The notes: generated by a model from the letters alone, not told the origin. A stretch of DNA of 64,000 bases from Rhodanobacter sp. (GCA_030148505.1 JASBTI010000015.1:54144-118143); one strand, 5' to 3'; positions 26,749 to 35,294 are shown, counted from the stretch's first letter. Program-made: numbers and translations.

Positions 26749-29592
26749 ATGCCGATCCAGGAATCTGCCGAACTTCGTGCACTGATCGACGACCGCTATG
26801 GCGACCTCGTCGGCCGTTGTCGCGCCGCAGGCGTACCGCTGCACGATGATGCCGGGGTCGCCGAGCGCATCCGGCGAACCCTGCTGGCCAGCGATTTCGC
26901 CTTTGACATCTGGAGTCGCCAACCCAGCTTGCTGGCTCCGCAGGGGCTGCAGCGCTTGCGTTCGGGCAGCGATGCGGGCGCGCGCATCGCCGCCCTGCAA
27001 CTGCCCGATGACGAGGCTGGCTGCATGCTGGGCCTGCGCCAGTTTCGTCATGCGGAAGCCCTGCGCTTGGTGTTTCGCGACGTCAACGGCCTGGATCCCC
27101 TGCCGGAAACCCTTTCCGCCACCAGCGTGCTCTACGAGTCCTTGCTTGAGCGCGCGCTGGCATGGTCCGAGCGGGCGATGGCTGCACGCTATGGCGACAG
27201 CCGCGACCAGGATGGCCGGCTGCAGCGCCTGGTTGTGGTGGGGTTCGGCAAGCTTGGCGGCAGCGAGCTGAATTTCTCCTCCGACATCGACCTCGTCTTC
27301 GCCTACCCGCACGGCGGACAAAGCGATGGCAGTCGTTCCCTCGACAACAGCGAGTATTTTATCCGGCTCGGCCGCCAGCTGGTGCGCTTGCTGGGCGAGC
27401 CGACGATGGACGGCATCTGTGCGCGGGTCGACATGCGCTTGCGCCCGTTCGGCAAGGCCGGTCGCCTCGCGCTGTCCTTTGCGGCGATGGAGCAGTACTA
27501 CCAGAACGAAGGGCGGGACTGGGAGCGCTACGCCTGGATCAAGGCCCGTCCGGTGGCTGGAGACCACCATGCCGGGCGGCAGCTGCAGGACATGCTGCGC
27601 CCGTTCATTTACCGAAAATACCTCGATTACACCGCGTTCGCGGGTTTGCGCGAAATGAAGGCGTTGATCGATGCGGAGGTCGCCCGTCGTGACCTCGCCG
27701 ACAATCTCAAGCTGGGCCCGGGAGGGATCCGCGAAGTCGAGTTTATCGTGCAGCTGACCCAGCTGATTCGCGCCGGGCGCGAACCTTCGATGCGGGTACG
27801 GGGCCTGCTGCCCGCGTTGAGTGCTTGCGAGGCGCGTGGCCACATCAGTGCTGCGCGCGCCCGGATACTGCGGGAGGCCTATGTTTTTCTGCGGCGGCTG
27901 GAAAACCGTGTGCAGATGCTTCGCGATACCCAGACCCACGATATTCCCGGCGATGCGCTCAGCCGTGAGCGTATTGCCTTGAGCCTCGATCAGCCTGACT
28001 GGGCCACGGTGGAAACCGAGTTGGCCCGGCATCGTGCCATCGTCAGCGAGGAATTCGCCGCTGTGCTGATGCCGCAAGGAGGGCGCAGCGCCCAGGTGCC
28101 GGTGGCGGACAAGCAGCTGTGGCAACAAGCTTGCGACGGGACACTGGATCCGCAGCTGCTGGAGGCTTCAGGTTTCACGCCAGGCGAGGAACTGGCTGAG
28201 GCGCTGCTGAAGTTGCCTCAGGCAGCCCAGGTTCGCGCGATGTCGGCGCGTTCGCACGAACGGCTCGATCGGCTGCTGCCGCAATTGTTCGGTGCCGCCC
28301 GGGAAAGTGCGGCGCCCGTTCCGTGTATGTTGCGGCTATGCCGCTTGATGCTCGCAGTGGCGCGACGGTCAGCTTATCTGGCCTTGCTGGAAGAGCAGCC
28401 TTCCGCCCGCAAGCGGCTGGCGCAACTGTTTGGCGACAGCGCATTTCTCGCCGAGCGCGTCATCGTGCAACCGCTATTGCTCGACGACGTGCTCGACCCG
28501 CGCATCGACCAGCTCCCGTTCCGGCGGGCCGATATCACTGCGGAAATCGCCCGCTTGCTGGCGACCCTGGATGAGCGGGGTGCCGAGGCTGAGCTCGAAC
28601 GGATCAATGAATTCAAGGCATCCACCGCCTTTCGGCTTGGGCTGGCTTATAACGACGGCCGTGCCGACGCTGTCGCTACCGCCCGACGCTTGGCCGCGTT
28701 GGCCGAATCGGTGGTGATCGCGGTAACCGCCCTGGCCGAACGTGAACTGATCGCCCAGCATGGCCGCTTGCCGGGGAGTGGCTCGGGGTTTGCGGTACTT
28801 GGCTACGGTAGCCTAGGTGGCCAGGAATTGGGTTTCGCCTCGGACCTTGACCTGGTATTTGTCTACGATGGCCAACGTGCGCAGGCCATGAGCGATGGTC
28901 GCCGGCCCCTGGAGGGCGTGCGTTGGTACCAGCGCCTGGCGCAACGCGTATTGAACTGGCTGATTGTGCAAACCCGGGGTGGACGTCTTTACGAAGTCGA
29001 TGCCCGCTTGCGTCCGGACGGCTCCAAGGGCTTGCTGGTAAGCAGCCTCGATGCTTTCGTGGCCTATCAAAAAGGTCGGGCCTGGACCTGGGAGCATCAG
29101 GCGTTGTTGCGAGCTCGGGGGGTGGCGGGAGATGTCGCACTCAATGGCGCACTGGCTGCCGTGCGGCACGAAATCCTGGCGGTGCCGCGCGAGCAGGCGG
29201 CCGTGTTCGCCGAGGTCGGTAGCATGCGCCAACGATGGCGTGCCGAGCGCGATCGTTCCGATGCGACACGCTTCGATCTCAAACAGGGTCATGGCGGTCT
29301 GCTGGATATCGAATTTGCGCTGCAGGGATTGGTGCTGGCGCACGCCGCAGAAAGTCCCGATCTGCTTGGCGTCACCGCCAACGCCGGCTTGATCGAGGCT
29401 TGTCGGGTGGCCGGGTTGCTTACCGCCAGCCAAGCTGCGATTCTCACGGTGTCGCATGCCAGCCTGTTGCGCCGTGCACTTACCTGTACCCTCGACTTGC
29501 GTTCGCGCATAGCGCCACGTGATGCCGAGCTGGAGCAGCTGTGCGCGAGCGTGCGCGAAGTCACCGATGCCCTTGGCTTCGCACTGGGCTGA
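26749..29592 (+). CDS. glnE: Glutamine synthetase adenylyltransferase/deadenylylase
   Basis: This bifunctional enzyme adds AMP to, and removes it from, glutamine synthetase in response to PII and glutamine. It has two nucleotidyltransferase halves, each with the G-G/S-D-x-D signature: GFGKLGGSELNFSSDIDLVF (N-terminal, deadenylylation) and GYGSLGGQELGFASDLDLVF (C-terminal, adenylylation). Each is followed by a helical PII-uridylyltransferase-type domain. The ATG at 26749 gives 947 residues (E. coli 946). A GTG six codons upstream is an alternative. It ends convergently with nrdG. Confidence 0.96.
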   Translation: MPIQESAELRALIDDRYGDLVGRCRAAGVPLHDDAGVAERIRRTLLASDFAFDIWSRQPSLLAPQGLQRLRSGSDAGARIAALQLPDDEAGCMLGLRQFRHAEALRLVFRDVNGLDPLPETLSATSVLYESLLERALAWSERAMAARYGDSRDQDGRLQRLVVVGFGKLGGSELNFSSDIDLVFAYPHGGQSDGSRSLDNSEYFIRLGRQLVRLLGEPTMDGICARVDMRLRPFGKAGRLALSFAAMEQYYQNEGRDWERYAWIKARPVAGDHHAGRQLQDMLRPFIYRKYLDYTAFAGLREMKALIDAEVARRDLADNLKLGPGGIREVEFIVQLTQLIRAGREPSMRVRGLLPALSACEARGHISAARARILREAYVFLRRLENRVQMLRDTQTHDIPGDALSRERIALSLDQPDWATVETELARHRAIVSEEFAAVLMPQGGRSAQVPVADKQLWQQACDGTLDPQLLEASGFTPGEELAEALLKLPQAAQVRAMSARSHERLDRLLPQLFGAARESAAPVPCMLRLCRLMLAVARRSAYLALLEEQPSARKRLAQLFGDSAFLAERVIVQPLLLDDVLDPRIDQLPFRRADITAEIARLLATLDERGAEAELERINEFKASTAFRLGLAYNDGRADAVATARRLAALAESVVIAVTALAERELIAQHGRLPGSGSGFAVLGYGSLGGQELGFASDLDLVFVYDGQRAQAMSDGRRPLEGVRWYQRLAQRVLNWLIVQTRGGRLYEVDARLRPDGSKGLLVSSLDAFVAYQKGRAWTWEHQALLRARGVAGDVALNGALAAVRHEILAVPREQAAVFAEVGSMRQRWRAERDRSDATRFDLKQGHGGLLDIEFALQGLVLAHAAESPDLLGVTANAGLIEACRVAGLLTASQAAILTVSHASLLRRALTCTLDLRSRIAPRDAELEQLCASVREVTDALGFALG

Positions 29593-29702
29593 GGGTGCCC
29601 GCTAGCTGCGTCGAACCGCCGGGGTACCCGATGGCCAAAGCGAGCGGTTCTTGTCGCGGCAGATGGTGAGTACGCGCAGATTGCGAAATGCCGGGATGGT
29701 TT

Positions 29703-30368
29703 CTAGCCCCGCCGGAAAGTAAACGTTTCGAAGGCGTGGCCGAGACGGGCCAGTTCCGGCGTCTTCCAGTGGGGATGCGGGCGGCCATCGAGGCGACATT
29801 CCTGCAGTGTCCAGTGCTTGACGCCGGCTTGAGCCAGCTCGTCGGCCAGGCGTTGTAGCTCGATTTCCGGAAACAGTCCCGGATGCCAGGTGGTGCGGCA
29901 TTCGTAGGCCACGCCGCTATCCAGCACGTGATGCAGCGCGAGAGCTGTCGTGCGACCGCTGTGACGCCTATGCGTGATGGTGTCGTACAGGTGCTGTGGC
30001 GCCTTGATATCCAGACCAATCCAGTCCAGTTGCGGCAGGAATGTACGCAGCCGGTCCGGATACATGCCGCCGGTATGCAAGGCAACACGGTAGCCTTGTC
30101 CACGCACTTGGGCGATCGCGGACGGCAAAGAGCGTTGCAGGGTGGGTTCTCCACCGGAGAACACCACACCGTCCAGCAGGCCACGGCGGCGGCGAAGGAA
30201 AGCCAGCGCGGCCGTCCATTCGATACCCGCCGCGCCTCGTGGCGGCAACAGGTGGGGGTTGTGGCAGTAATCGCAGCGCCACGGGCAGCCCTGCAGGAAC
30301 AGCACGGCGGCTAGTCGACCAGGGAAATCGATGGTAGTCAGTGGCGCGATTCCCCCCACCCGTATCAC
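29703..30368 (-). CDS. nrdG: Anaerobic ribonucleotide reductase activating enzyme (radical SAM)
   Basis: This 221-residue radical-SAM enzyme installs the glycyl radical on class III ribonucleotide reductase. The 4Fe-4S cysteines are in CPWRCDYC (CxxxCxxC), after TIDFPGRLAAVLFLQG. The SAM-binding GGE is in FSGGEPTLQ. It starts with GTG at 30368, which overlaps the stop of the upstream small gene as GTGA, and a GGAG lies eight bases before. This indicates translational coupling with the glycyl-radical peptide it should modify. Confidence 0.95.
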   Translation of the reverse strand: MIRVGGIAPLTTIDFPGRLAAVLFLQGCPWRCDYCHNPHLLPPRGAAGIEWTAALAFLRRRRGLLDGVVFSGGEPTLQRSLPSAIAQVRGQGYRVALHTGGMYPDRLRTFLPQLDWIGLDIKAPQHLYDTITHRRHSGRTTALALHHVLDSGVAYECRTTWHPGLFPEIELQRLADELAQAGVKHWTLQECRLDGRPHPHWKTPELARLGHAFETFTFRRG

Positions 30369-30559
30369 GCGGCGCGCTCCAGCGTCGCAGCCTCTTCGAC
30401 GAAGAATTGGCGCTCGTTGTGCTCGCCCTGCTTGCCGATGTTGAAACTGGAAACCGGGCGGTGATAGCCCATGACGCGGGTCCAGACCTCGCAGCGTTGG
30501 CGCTCGTCGTCGCGCAGGCTGGGGACTTGGCTCTCAGTGAGGTATACGGACGGTGCCAT
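30365..30559 (-). CDS. Stand-alone glycyl-radical C-terminal segment of class III ribonucleotide reductase
   Basis: This 64-residue protein carries the radical loop normally found at the C-terminus of NrdD: RVMGYHRPVSSFNIGKQGEH, with the predicted radical Gly31, followed by NERQFF. The first 20 residues are not conserved. It has its own ATG (30559) with CAGGAG eight bases upstream. It overlaps the end of nrdD by 26 bases in a different frame and overlaps nrdG by four (GTGA). The large nrdD product lacks any such motif. So this is either a true two-chain reductase or the product of a +1 frameshift that joins the two. Separate start signals on both sides favour a genuine gene. Analogy: the GrcA/YfiD spare-part protein for pyruvate formate-lyase. 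Confidence 0.85.
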   Translation of the reverse strand: MAPSVYLTESQVPSLRDDERQRCEVWTRVMGYHRPVSSFNIGKQGEHNERQFFVEEAATLERAA

Positions 30560-32360
30560 GGGCGGGTCTCCTGGTGGTGGTAGGTCGTGGGGCAAGAGCG
30601 GGATGTGGGGCTTGCGCACGTTTGCGGTGCAGAATGTTTTCGTCGCAGCGGGGGCAGAACTCGTGTTCCCCGGACAGGTAGCCGTGTATCGGGCAGATCG
30701 AGAACGTGGGTGTGACCGTCACATACGGCAACCGGAAGCGGGTCAGCGAGCGCCGTACAAGTTCACGACAGGCAACGCCGTCGGACAGGCGCTCGCTCAT
30801 GTACAAATGCAGTACGGTGCCGCCGGTATAGCGCGATTGCAGCGCCTCCTGCCGTTCGAGTGCCTCGAATGGATCGTCGGTGAAGCCCGCCGGCAGTTGC
30901 GAGGAGTTGGTGTAGTACGGCTGCTGCTCGGTGCCAGCCTGCAGGATGCCAGGCCAGCGCTTGCGGTCCTCCTTGGCAAAACGGTAGGTGGTGCCCTCGG
31001 CTGGTGTGGCTTCCAGGTTGTACATGTGGCCGGTCTGTTCCTGGAACTCGAGCATGCGCGCTCGCACGTGGTCGAGCAGGCGCAGCGCGAAATCGTGACC
31101 CCAGTCGCTGGTGATGTCGTGAGCGTCAGCGCTGAAGTTGCGGATCATCTCGTTGAGGCCGTTCACTCCCAGCGTGGAGAAGTGGTTGCGCAGGGTTCCC
31201 AGGTAACGCTTGGTATACGGGAACAGGCCCTGATCGATCAGTTCCTGGATCCGCTGGCGCTTGATTTCCAGGCTGCGCATGCCGAGGGTCAGCAGTTCAT
31301 CCAACCGCTGCAGCAAGCCGTTCTCGTTGCCCGCGTGCAGATAGCCCAAGCGCGCGCAATTGATCGTCACCACGCCCAGGCTGCCGGTTTGCTCGGCGCT
31401 GCCGAACAGGCCGTTTCCGCGTTTGAGCAGTTCGCGCAGATCCAGCTGCAGGCGGCAGCACATCGAGCGGATCATGCTCGGGTCGAGTTCGGAGTTGATG
31501 AAATTCTGGAAATACGGCAGGCCGTATTTCGCCGTCATCTCGAACAGTCGCTGGGCGTTTTCCGACTCCCACGGAAAGTCGGTGGTGATGTTGTAGGTGG
31601 GGATCGGGAAGGTAAACACCCGGCCCTTGGCGTCGCCGCACGTCATCACCTCGATGTAGGCGCGATTGATCATGTCCATCTCGACTTGCAGTTCACCGTA
31701 GGTGAACGGCATTTCCGCGCCGCCGATGACCGGTACCTGTGCGCGCAGATCCGCCGGGCAGACCCAGTCGAAGGTCAAGTTGGTGAACGGCGTTTGGGTT
31801 CCCCAGCGCGACGGCACGTTGAGGTTGTAAATCAGCTCCTGGATGGATTGCCGCACGTCGTTGTAATCCAGCTTGTCCTTGCGCACGAAAGGGGCCATGT
31901 AGGTGTCGAACGACGAAAACGCCTGTGCGCCGGCCCATTCGTTCTGCAGGGTGCCGAGAAAGTTGACGATTTGTCCTACCGCCGAAGACAAATGTTTGGG
32001 AGGCGCCGCTTCGACCTTGCCGGGGATGCCATTGAGTCCTTCGTGTAAGAGGGTGCGCAGCGACCACCCCGCGCAATAACCCGCCAGCATGTCCAGGTCG
32101 TGAATATGCAGATCGCCGTTGCGGTGGGCTTGGCCGATCTCTGCTGGGTAGACGGCGGAAAGCCAATAGTTGGCGGTGACCTTGCCGGAAATGTTCAGGA
32201 TCAACCCACCCAGCGAATAGCCCTGGTTGGCGTTGGCGTTGACCCGCCAGTCACTGCGGGTCAGGTATTCGTCGATGGCGGCGGTGACGTCGATTTGCAC
32301 GCCCTGGTTCCCCGGCAGAGGGTGTCCCGGCGCGGTGAGGGTATCGTTGGTCTGGCTCAT
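30534..32360 (-). CDS. nrdD: Anaerobic (class III) ribonucleoside-triphosphate reductase, large part lacking the glycyl-radical loop
   Basis: The protein has 608 residues. Catalytic-core motifs are present: the first active-site Cys in AGYCAGWSLRTLL, the second Cys region RSMCCRLQLDLREL, and GSLGVVTINCARLGYLHAG. Near the end is the zinc-binding region (CPIHGYLSGEHEFCPRCDE). Then the reading frame runs into an Arg/Pro-rich, non-conserved tail and stops, without the RVxGY radical motif; that motif is in the overlapping downstream gene. There is no N-terminal ATP-cone: the core starts within about 15 residues, so dATP on/off control through a cone is not expected. ATG 32360 is chosen over GTG 32369 because GAG lies eight bases upstream. 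The promoter has FNR and NrdR sites. Confidence 0.92.
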   Translation of the reverse strand: MSQTNDTLTAPGHPLPGNQGVQIDVTAAIDEYLTRSDWRVNANANQGYSLGGLILNISGKVTANYWLSAVYPAEIGQAHRNGDLHIHDLDMLAGYCAGWSLRTLLHEGLNGIPGKVEAAPPKHLSSAVGQIVNFLGTLQNEWAGAQAFSSFDTYMAPFVRKDKLDYNDVRQSIQELIYNLNVPSRWGTQTPFTNLTFDWVCPADLRAQVPVIGGAEMPFTYGELQVEMDMINRAYIEVMTCGDAKGRVFTFPIPTYNITTDFPWESENAQRLFEMTAKYGLPYFQNFINSELDPSMIRSMCCRLQLDLRELLKRGNGLFGSAEQTGSLGVVTINCARLGYLHAGNENGLLQRLDELLTLGMRSLEIKRQRIQELIDQGLFPYTKRYLGTLRNHFSTLGVNGLNEMIRNFSADAHDITSDWGHDFALRLLDHVRARMLEFQEQTGHMYNLEATPAEGTTYRFAKEDRKRWPGILQAGTEQQPYYTNSSQLPAGFTDDPFEALERQEALQSRYTGGTVLHLYMSERLSDGVACRELVRRSLTRFRLPYVTVTPTFSICPIHGYLSGEHEFCPRCDENILHRKRAQAPHPALAPRPTTTRRPAHGTVRIPH

Positions 32361-32375
32361 GTCAAGCACTCAAAT

Positions 32376-32391
32376 ACACAATATGTTGTGA
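32376..32391 (-). promoter_or_regulatory. NrdR box 1 of nrdD
   Basis: ACACAATATGTTGTGA is a near-perfect match to the NrdR consensus acaCwATATaTwGtgt. It overlaps the predicted transcription start and lies 16 bases before the nrdD ATG. Confidence 0.85.
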
Positions 32392-32396
32392 TTAGA
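32391..32396 (-). promoter_or_regulatory. Predicted -10 element of the nrdD promoter
   Basis: TCTAAT on the minus strand matches TATAAT at five of six positions. With the FNR site centred at about 32428.5, initiation near 32384-32387 would place FNR close to -41.5, the usual class II activator position. Confidence 0.55.
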
Positions 32397-32407
32397 TTGC
32401 CATCAAT

Positions 32408-32423
32408 TAACCATATATTGATT
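32408..32423 (-). promoter_or_regulatory. NrdR box 2 of nrdD
   Basis: The core CCATATATTG matches CwATATaTwG at nine of ten positions. It is 32 bases from box 1 (core to core), three helical turns, the spacing typical of paired NrdR boxes. Confidence 0.75.
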
Positions 32424-32435
32424 GACCTGGATCAG
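32422..32435 (-). promoter_or_regulatory. FNR/Anr-type site upstream of nrdD
   Basis: TTGAC-CTGG-ATCAG matches the FNR consensus TTGAT-N4-ATCAA at eight of ten positions. It fits anaerobic induction of the class III reductase. Confidence 0.7.
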
Positions 32436-32548
32436 GCCGTCAAAGCTATCGCCTGCCTATGATCGCGTCCCCGCAGGCGAGGGCAGCGGCTGGTCGAGCG
32501 CGGTGTATCGGGTCTTGAACCAGATAGCGGCGGTCGCTTTACGGGTCG

Positions 32549-33538
32549 TCAGCCGGAAGATTGTCCACGGTGGTGGGCTTCGATCCGCAGTTGTAGCGCC
32601 CGGGCGATCTCCGCCGTTTCACGAAGCGGTCGCGCGCGCGCGGCGGCGATCGGTGCGTCAAGGTCTTGCAGTAGCCCTGCCTCGCGCAACGCCCGATGAA
32701 ACCGATCGATTTTGGCGGGCAGCGGTGCAGTGACCAGAGTCTGCACCGGGCAGCCTACGGCGCAGGCTTCGCTGAGCATATTGACCGAATCGGGGGTGGC
32801 GACCAGACAGTCAGCCCAGCCGAGAACGGCAGGGTAAGGGTTCGAATTGCTGCCAGGATCGGGCCAGACCAGTCCTGGCGTGGATCGCAGTCGTTCGCGC
32901 AGGATTGCCACCAGGGCGGGCGGAGTGCGGTGGGAAGCCAGCACCAGCAGGCTGCCGCCTTGGCGTTGCTGACGGGCGAGCAGCCGGTCGGCGAGCTCAT
33001 GGGCGTAGGTTGTGTCGATGCCAATGCCCGTGCGCGGCCCGCCCACCAATACGCCAACCCGTGGCCGAGGCAGGGTGGCCAGATGGGGGCAGGAGTCACG
33101 TCCGTCCTGCAACCAGGCGTCGTTGATCGGGTTGAGCGAGCCCAGCGGCGTGAGCACGTTAGCGCCGCTGAGCTGATCGTGTTGCGGTGCGATCACCAGA
33201 TCCCAGTGCCTCGGGTCGATCCGCGGATCGAGGATCTGCACCGTGTAACAACGATGTCCCGACAGACGGCGGAGCATCCGTGTGAACAAGGCCGATGCAC
33301 GCCCGCAACCGATGGTCACACTCGGCCATGGCGGCGCGAACAGAGTGCGCTCCGCCGCGGACAACGCGAACCGCCCACCGATCACCCATCGCGGTGTCAG
33401 CCACGACCAAGGGGCACGGGGCGTAAGCACCAGATGGCGAACCGGCAACCCGAGCCGTTCGGCCAGTGCCAGTGCCTGTCGCTGGTTGCCAGCGGCGCCA
33501 TCGGTAATCGCCCAGCATTCGCCAAGAGGTGAGGTCAT
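32549..33538 (-). CDS. ELM1/DUF1022-family protein
   Basis: This 329-residue protein belongs to the mitochondrial fission ELM1 family (DUF1022), whose bacterial members have a glycosyltransferase-B-like fold. It opens ECWAITDGAAGNQRQALALAE and continues with a PRVGVLVGGPRTG segment and a C-terminal nucleotide-sugar-like site WADCLVATPDSVNMLSEACA. The bacterial function is not established, but the fold and the neighbouring glycan genes suggest sugar or lipid-glycan transfer. The 180 bases to nrdD contain the nrdD promoter, so it is probably a separate unit. Confidence 0.8.
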   Translation of the reverse strand: MTSPLGECWAITDGAAGNQRQALALAERLGLPVRHLVLTPRAPWSWLTPRWVIGGRFALSAAERTLFAPPWPSVTIGCGRASALFTRMLRRLSGHRCYTVQILDPRIDPRHWDLVIAPQHDQLSGANVLTPLGSLNPINDAWLQDGRDSCPHLATLPRPRVGVLVGGPRTGIGIDTTYAHELADRLLARQQRQGGSLLVLASHRTPPALVAILRERLRSTPGLVWPDPGSNSNPYPAVLGWADCLVATPDSVNMLSEACAVGCPVQTLVTAPLPAKIDRFHRALREAGLLQDLDAPIAAARARPLRETAEIARALQLRIEAHHRGQSSG

Positions 33539-33674
33539 CGAAGAGTGAGCTGCGAGATTGTTGTTGAAATCAACACAGTATGTTCCCCATACCCCAGCCC
33601 CGCCGAGTGATGCGGCCTATTACACTGGCCTGGATTGGCGTCGTTGTCGGCACGCCCACCCCAGGAGGATACCC

Positions 33675-34268
33675 ATGCACGAGCTACTTTCCGATACCGC
33701 TCTAGATCAGCTGTTCCGTGAGGCTCGCACGTACAACGCGTTTTTGCCCAAGCCGGTAAGCGATGAACAGCTGAGGCAGTTGTACGCGCTGGCAAAGTTC
33801 GGCCCGACCAGTGCCAATGCGTCGCCGATGCGGGTGGTTTTCGTGAAGTCGCCCGAAGCCAAGGCCAAATTGTCACCCTTCATGTCCGAGGGCAATCGCG
33901 CCAAGACGTTGGCCGCGCCGGTGACGGCGATCGTCGGCCATGATCACACCTTTCATCAGCACTTGCCGCGTTTGTTTCCGCATGCGGATGCGAAAAGCTG
34001 GTTCGACGGGAATCAAGCATTGATCGATATCACCGCTTTTCGCAACGGGACGCTCCAGGGCGCCTACCTGTTGCTGGCGGCGCGGGCAGTCGGCCTGGAC
34101 TGCGGCCCGATGTCCGGCTTTGACAACGCCGGAGTGGATGCGGCGTTTTTCGCGGGCACTGCCGTCAAGTCGAACTTTTTGGTCAATATCGGCTATGGCG
34201 ACGCCAGTCGCGACCTGTTCCCGCGCAGCCCACGCTTGTCATTCGACGAGGCCTGCACGATCGCCTGA
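33675..34268 (+). CDS. Nitroreductase-family protein, RutE/HadB-like (malonic semialdehyde reductase type)
   Basis: This 197-residue FMN-dependent oxidoreductase fold begins [19 protein letters not shown], with [22 protein letters not shown] and [23 protein letters not shown]. Length and motifs fit the RutE/HadB subgroup, which reduces malonic semialdehyde to 3-hydroxypropionate in the Rut pyrimidine pathway. No other rut genes are visible, so the physiological substrate is open. The ATG is preceded by a perfect AGGAGG. Confidence 0.88.
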   Translation: MHELLSDTALDQLFREARTYNAFLPKPVSDEQLRQLYALAKFGPTSANASPMRVVFVKSPEAKAKLSPFMSEGNRAKTLAAPVTAIVGHDHTFHQHLPRLFPHADAKSWFDGNQALIDITAFRNGTLQGAYLLLAARAVGLDCGPMSGFDNAGVDAAFFAGTAVKSNFLVNIGYGDASRDLFPRSPRLSFDEACTIA

Positions 34269-34315
34269 TCCGATCTGGCGGTTTCGTCATTTTTCCATTT
34301 TCAGGGAGACACCAC

Positions 34316-34924
34316 ATGCGCACCTTCACCCCTCTGCTTGTTGCCGGCGTGCTCGGTGCCGTCGGCTTGCTCCAGACAAGTCCGGTTCTGGGGGCGCCGG
34401 TCCGCTACCAGCTTGATCCCAATCACACGATGGTGCTGTTCAGCTGGAGCCACTTCGGCTTCTCTCACCCGTCAGCCGACTTGGGGCTGGGCAAGGGTGC
34501 CATCGTGTTCGATCAGCAGCATCCGGCCCGGTCCTCGGTGGATGTGATCTTGCCGCTGACCAAGCTCGATACCTTCGTGCCGGCACTCGATCAGCACCTT
34601 AAAGAGGCTGATTTTTTTGACGCGGCCCAATACCCCGTAGTGACTTTCAAGAGCACCCGGGTTGAGCCCATGGGTGCAAACAAGTTCGAGGTGACAGGGC
34701 AGCTGACGGTGCACGGGGTGACCCGTCAGGTGGTGCTTCATGCCACGCTGAACCGGATCGGCCCGCACCCGATGACCAAGGCACAGTCGATCGGTTTTGA
34801 TGCCACGGCAACCTTGAAACGCTCCGACTTCGGCATGGGCGCCTACGTGCCCAACGTCAGCGACGAGGTCACCATCCGGATCACTACCGAGGGATCGGTG
34901 CCAAAGGCGAAAAGCGTTCGATAA
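34316..34924 (+). CDS. YceI-family periplasmic lipid-binding protein
   Basis: The protein has 202 residues with a signal peptide (about 1-27, ending in VLGAP). The YceI lipocalin-like beta-barrel follows: YQLDPNHTMVLFSWSHFGFSH, VDVILPLTKLDTFVPALDQHL, FDAAQYPVVTFKSTRVE and DEVTIRITTEGS. Family members bind polyisoprenoids such as ubiquinone-8 in the periplasm. It follows the nitroreductase gene by 47 bases and may be co-transcribed. The 160 bases after it contain a GC-rich dyad but no clear terminator. Confidence 0.92.
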   Translation: MRTFTPLLVAGVLGAVGLLQTSPVLGAPVRYQLDPNHTMVLFSWSHFGFSHPSADLGLGKGAIVFDQQHPARSSVDVILPLTKLDTFVPALDQHLKEADFFDAAQYPVVTFKSTRVEPMGANKFEVTGQLTVHGVTRQVVLHATLNRIGPHPMTKAQSIGFDATATLKRSDFGMGAYVPNVSDEVTIRITTEGSVPKAKSVR

Positions 34925-35084
34925 TTTTTGCGCCCCCCCTCTTGCTACATGTGGGGGCCATACCCGGGCGGGTTGGTCTTGCGGAGTCGAGGCGCCCTTG
35001 AGCGCAGATGAACGGGTGCGTGGCCGACGCCGCCGTGTTGTCCTGATATCATTATCGGCCCGATGTACTGCTTGGAGTTTGCCC

Positions 35085-35294
35085 ATGTCGCGTCCTCTTT
35101 CCGCAGCGGTGCCGCTGGTGCCGGCAAATGCCGAAAATCGTTACGAAGTGACGCGCGCCGACCTGCCGCTATCCTGTCCGATGCCCGGCATGGAGTTGTG
35201 GAATTCCCACCCCAAGGTGTACTTGCCGATCGTCGATGACGGGGGCGAGTCAAGCTGCGCCTACTGTGGCGCGCACTACGTGCTGCGTGACTGA
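35085..35294 (+). CDS. zf-CHCC zinc-finger domain protein
   Basis: This 69-residue protein carries the zf-CHCC pattern: CPMPGMELWNSHPKVYLPI, then CAYCGAHYVL. The Cys, His, Cys, Cys ligands can bind one zinc. The fold is shared with the NDUFS6 subunit of mitochondrial complex I; bacterial stand-alone members have no assigned function. The ATG at 35085 is chosen because GGAG lies eight bases upstream. An open extension to 34998 is not conserved. Confidence 0.88.
   Translation: MSRPLSAAVPLVPANAENRYEVTRADLPLSCPMPGMELWNSHPKVYLPIVDDGGESSCAYCGAHYVLRD

Noticed and set aside
26587..28128. 513-codon open frame antisense to glnE
   Set aside because: Mirrors glnE codon bias; the plus strand has the full nucleotidyltransferase signatures.
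30365..30559. Simple sequencing frameshift splitting nrdD
   Set aside because: Not favoured because the small frame has its own well-placed SD and ATG and is coupled to nrdG by GTGA. The alternative is kept open in the findings.
30471..32048. 525-codon open frame antisense to nrdD
   Set aside because: The opposite strand encodes clear NrdD motifs throughout; this frame has no recognisable domain.
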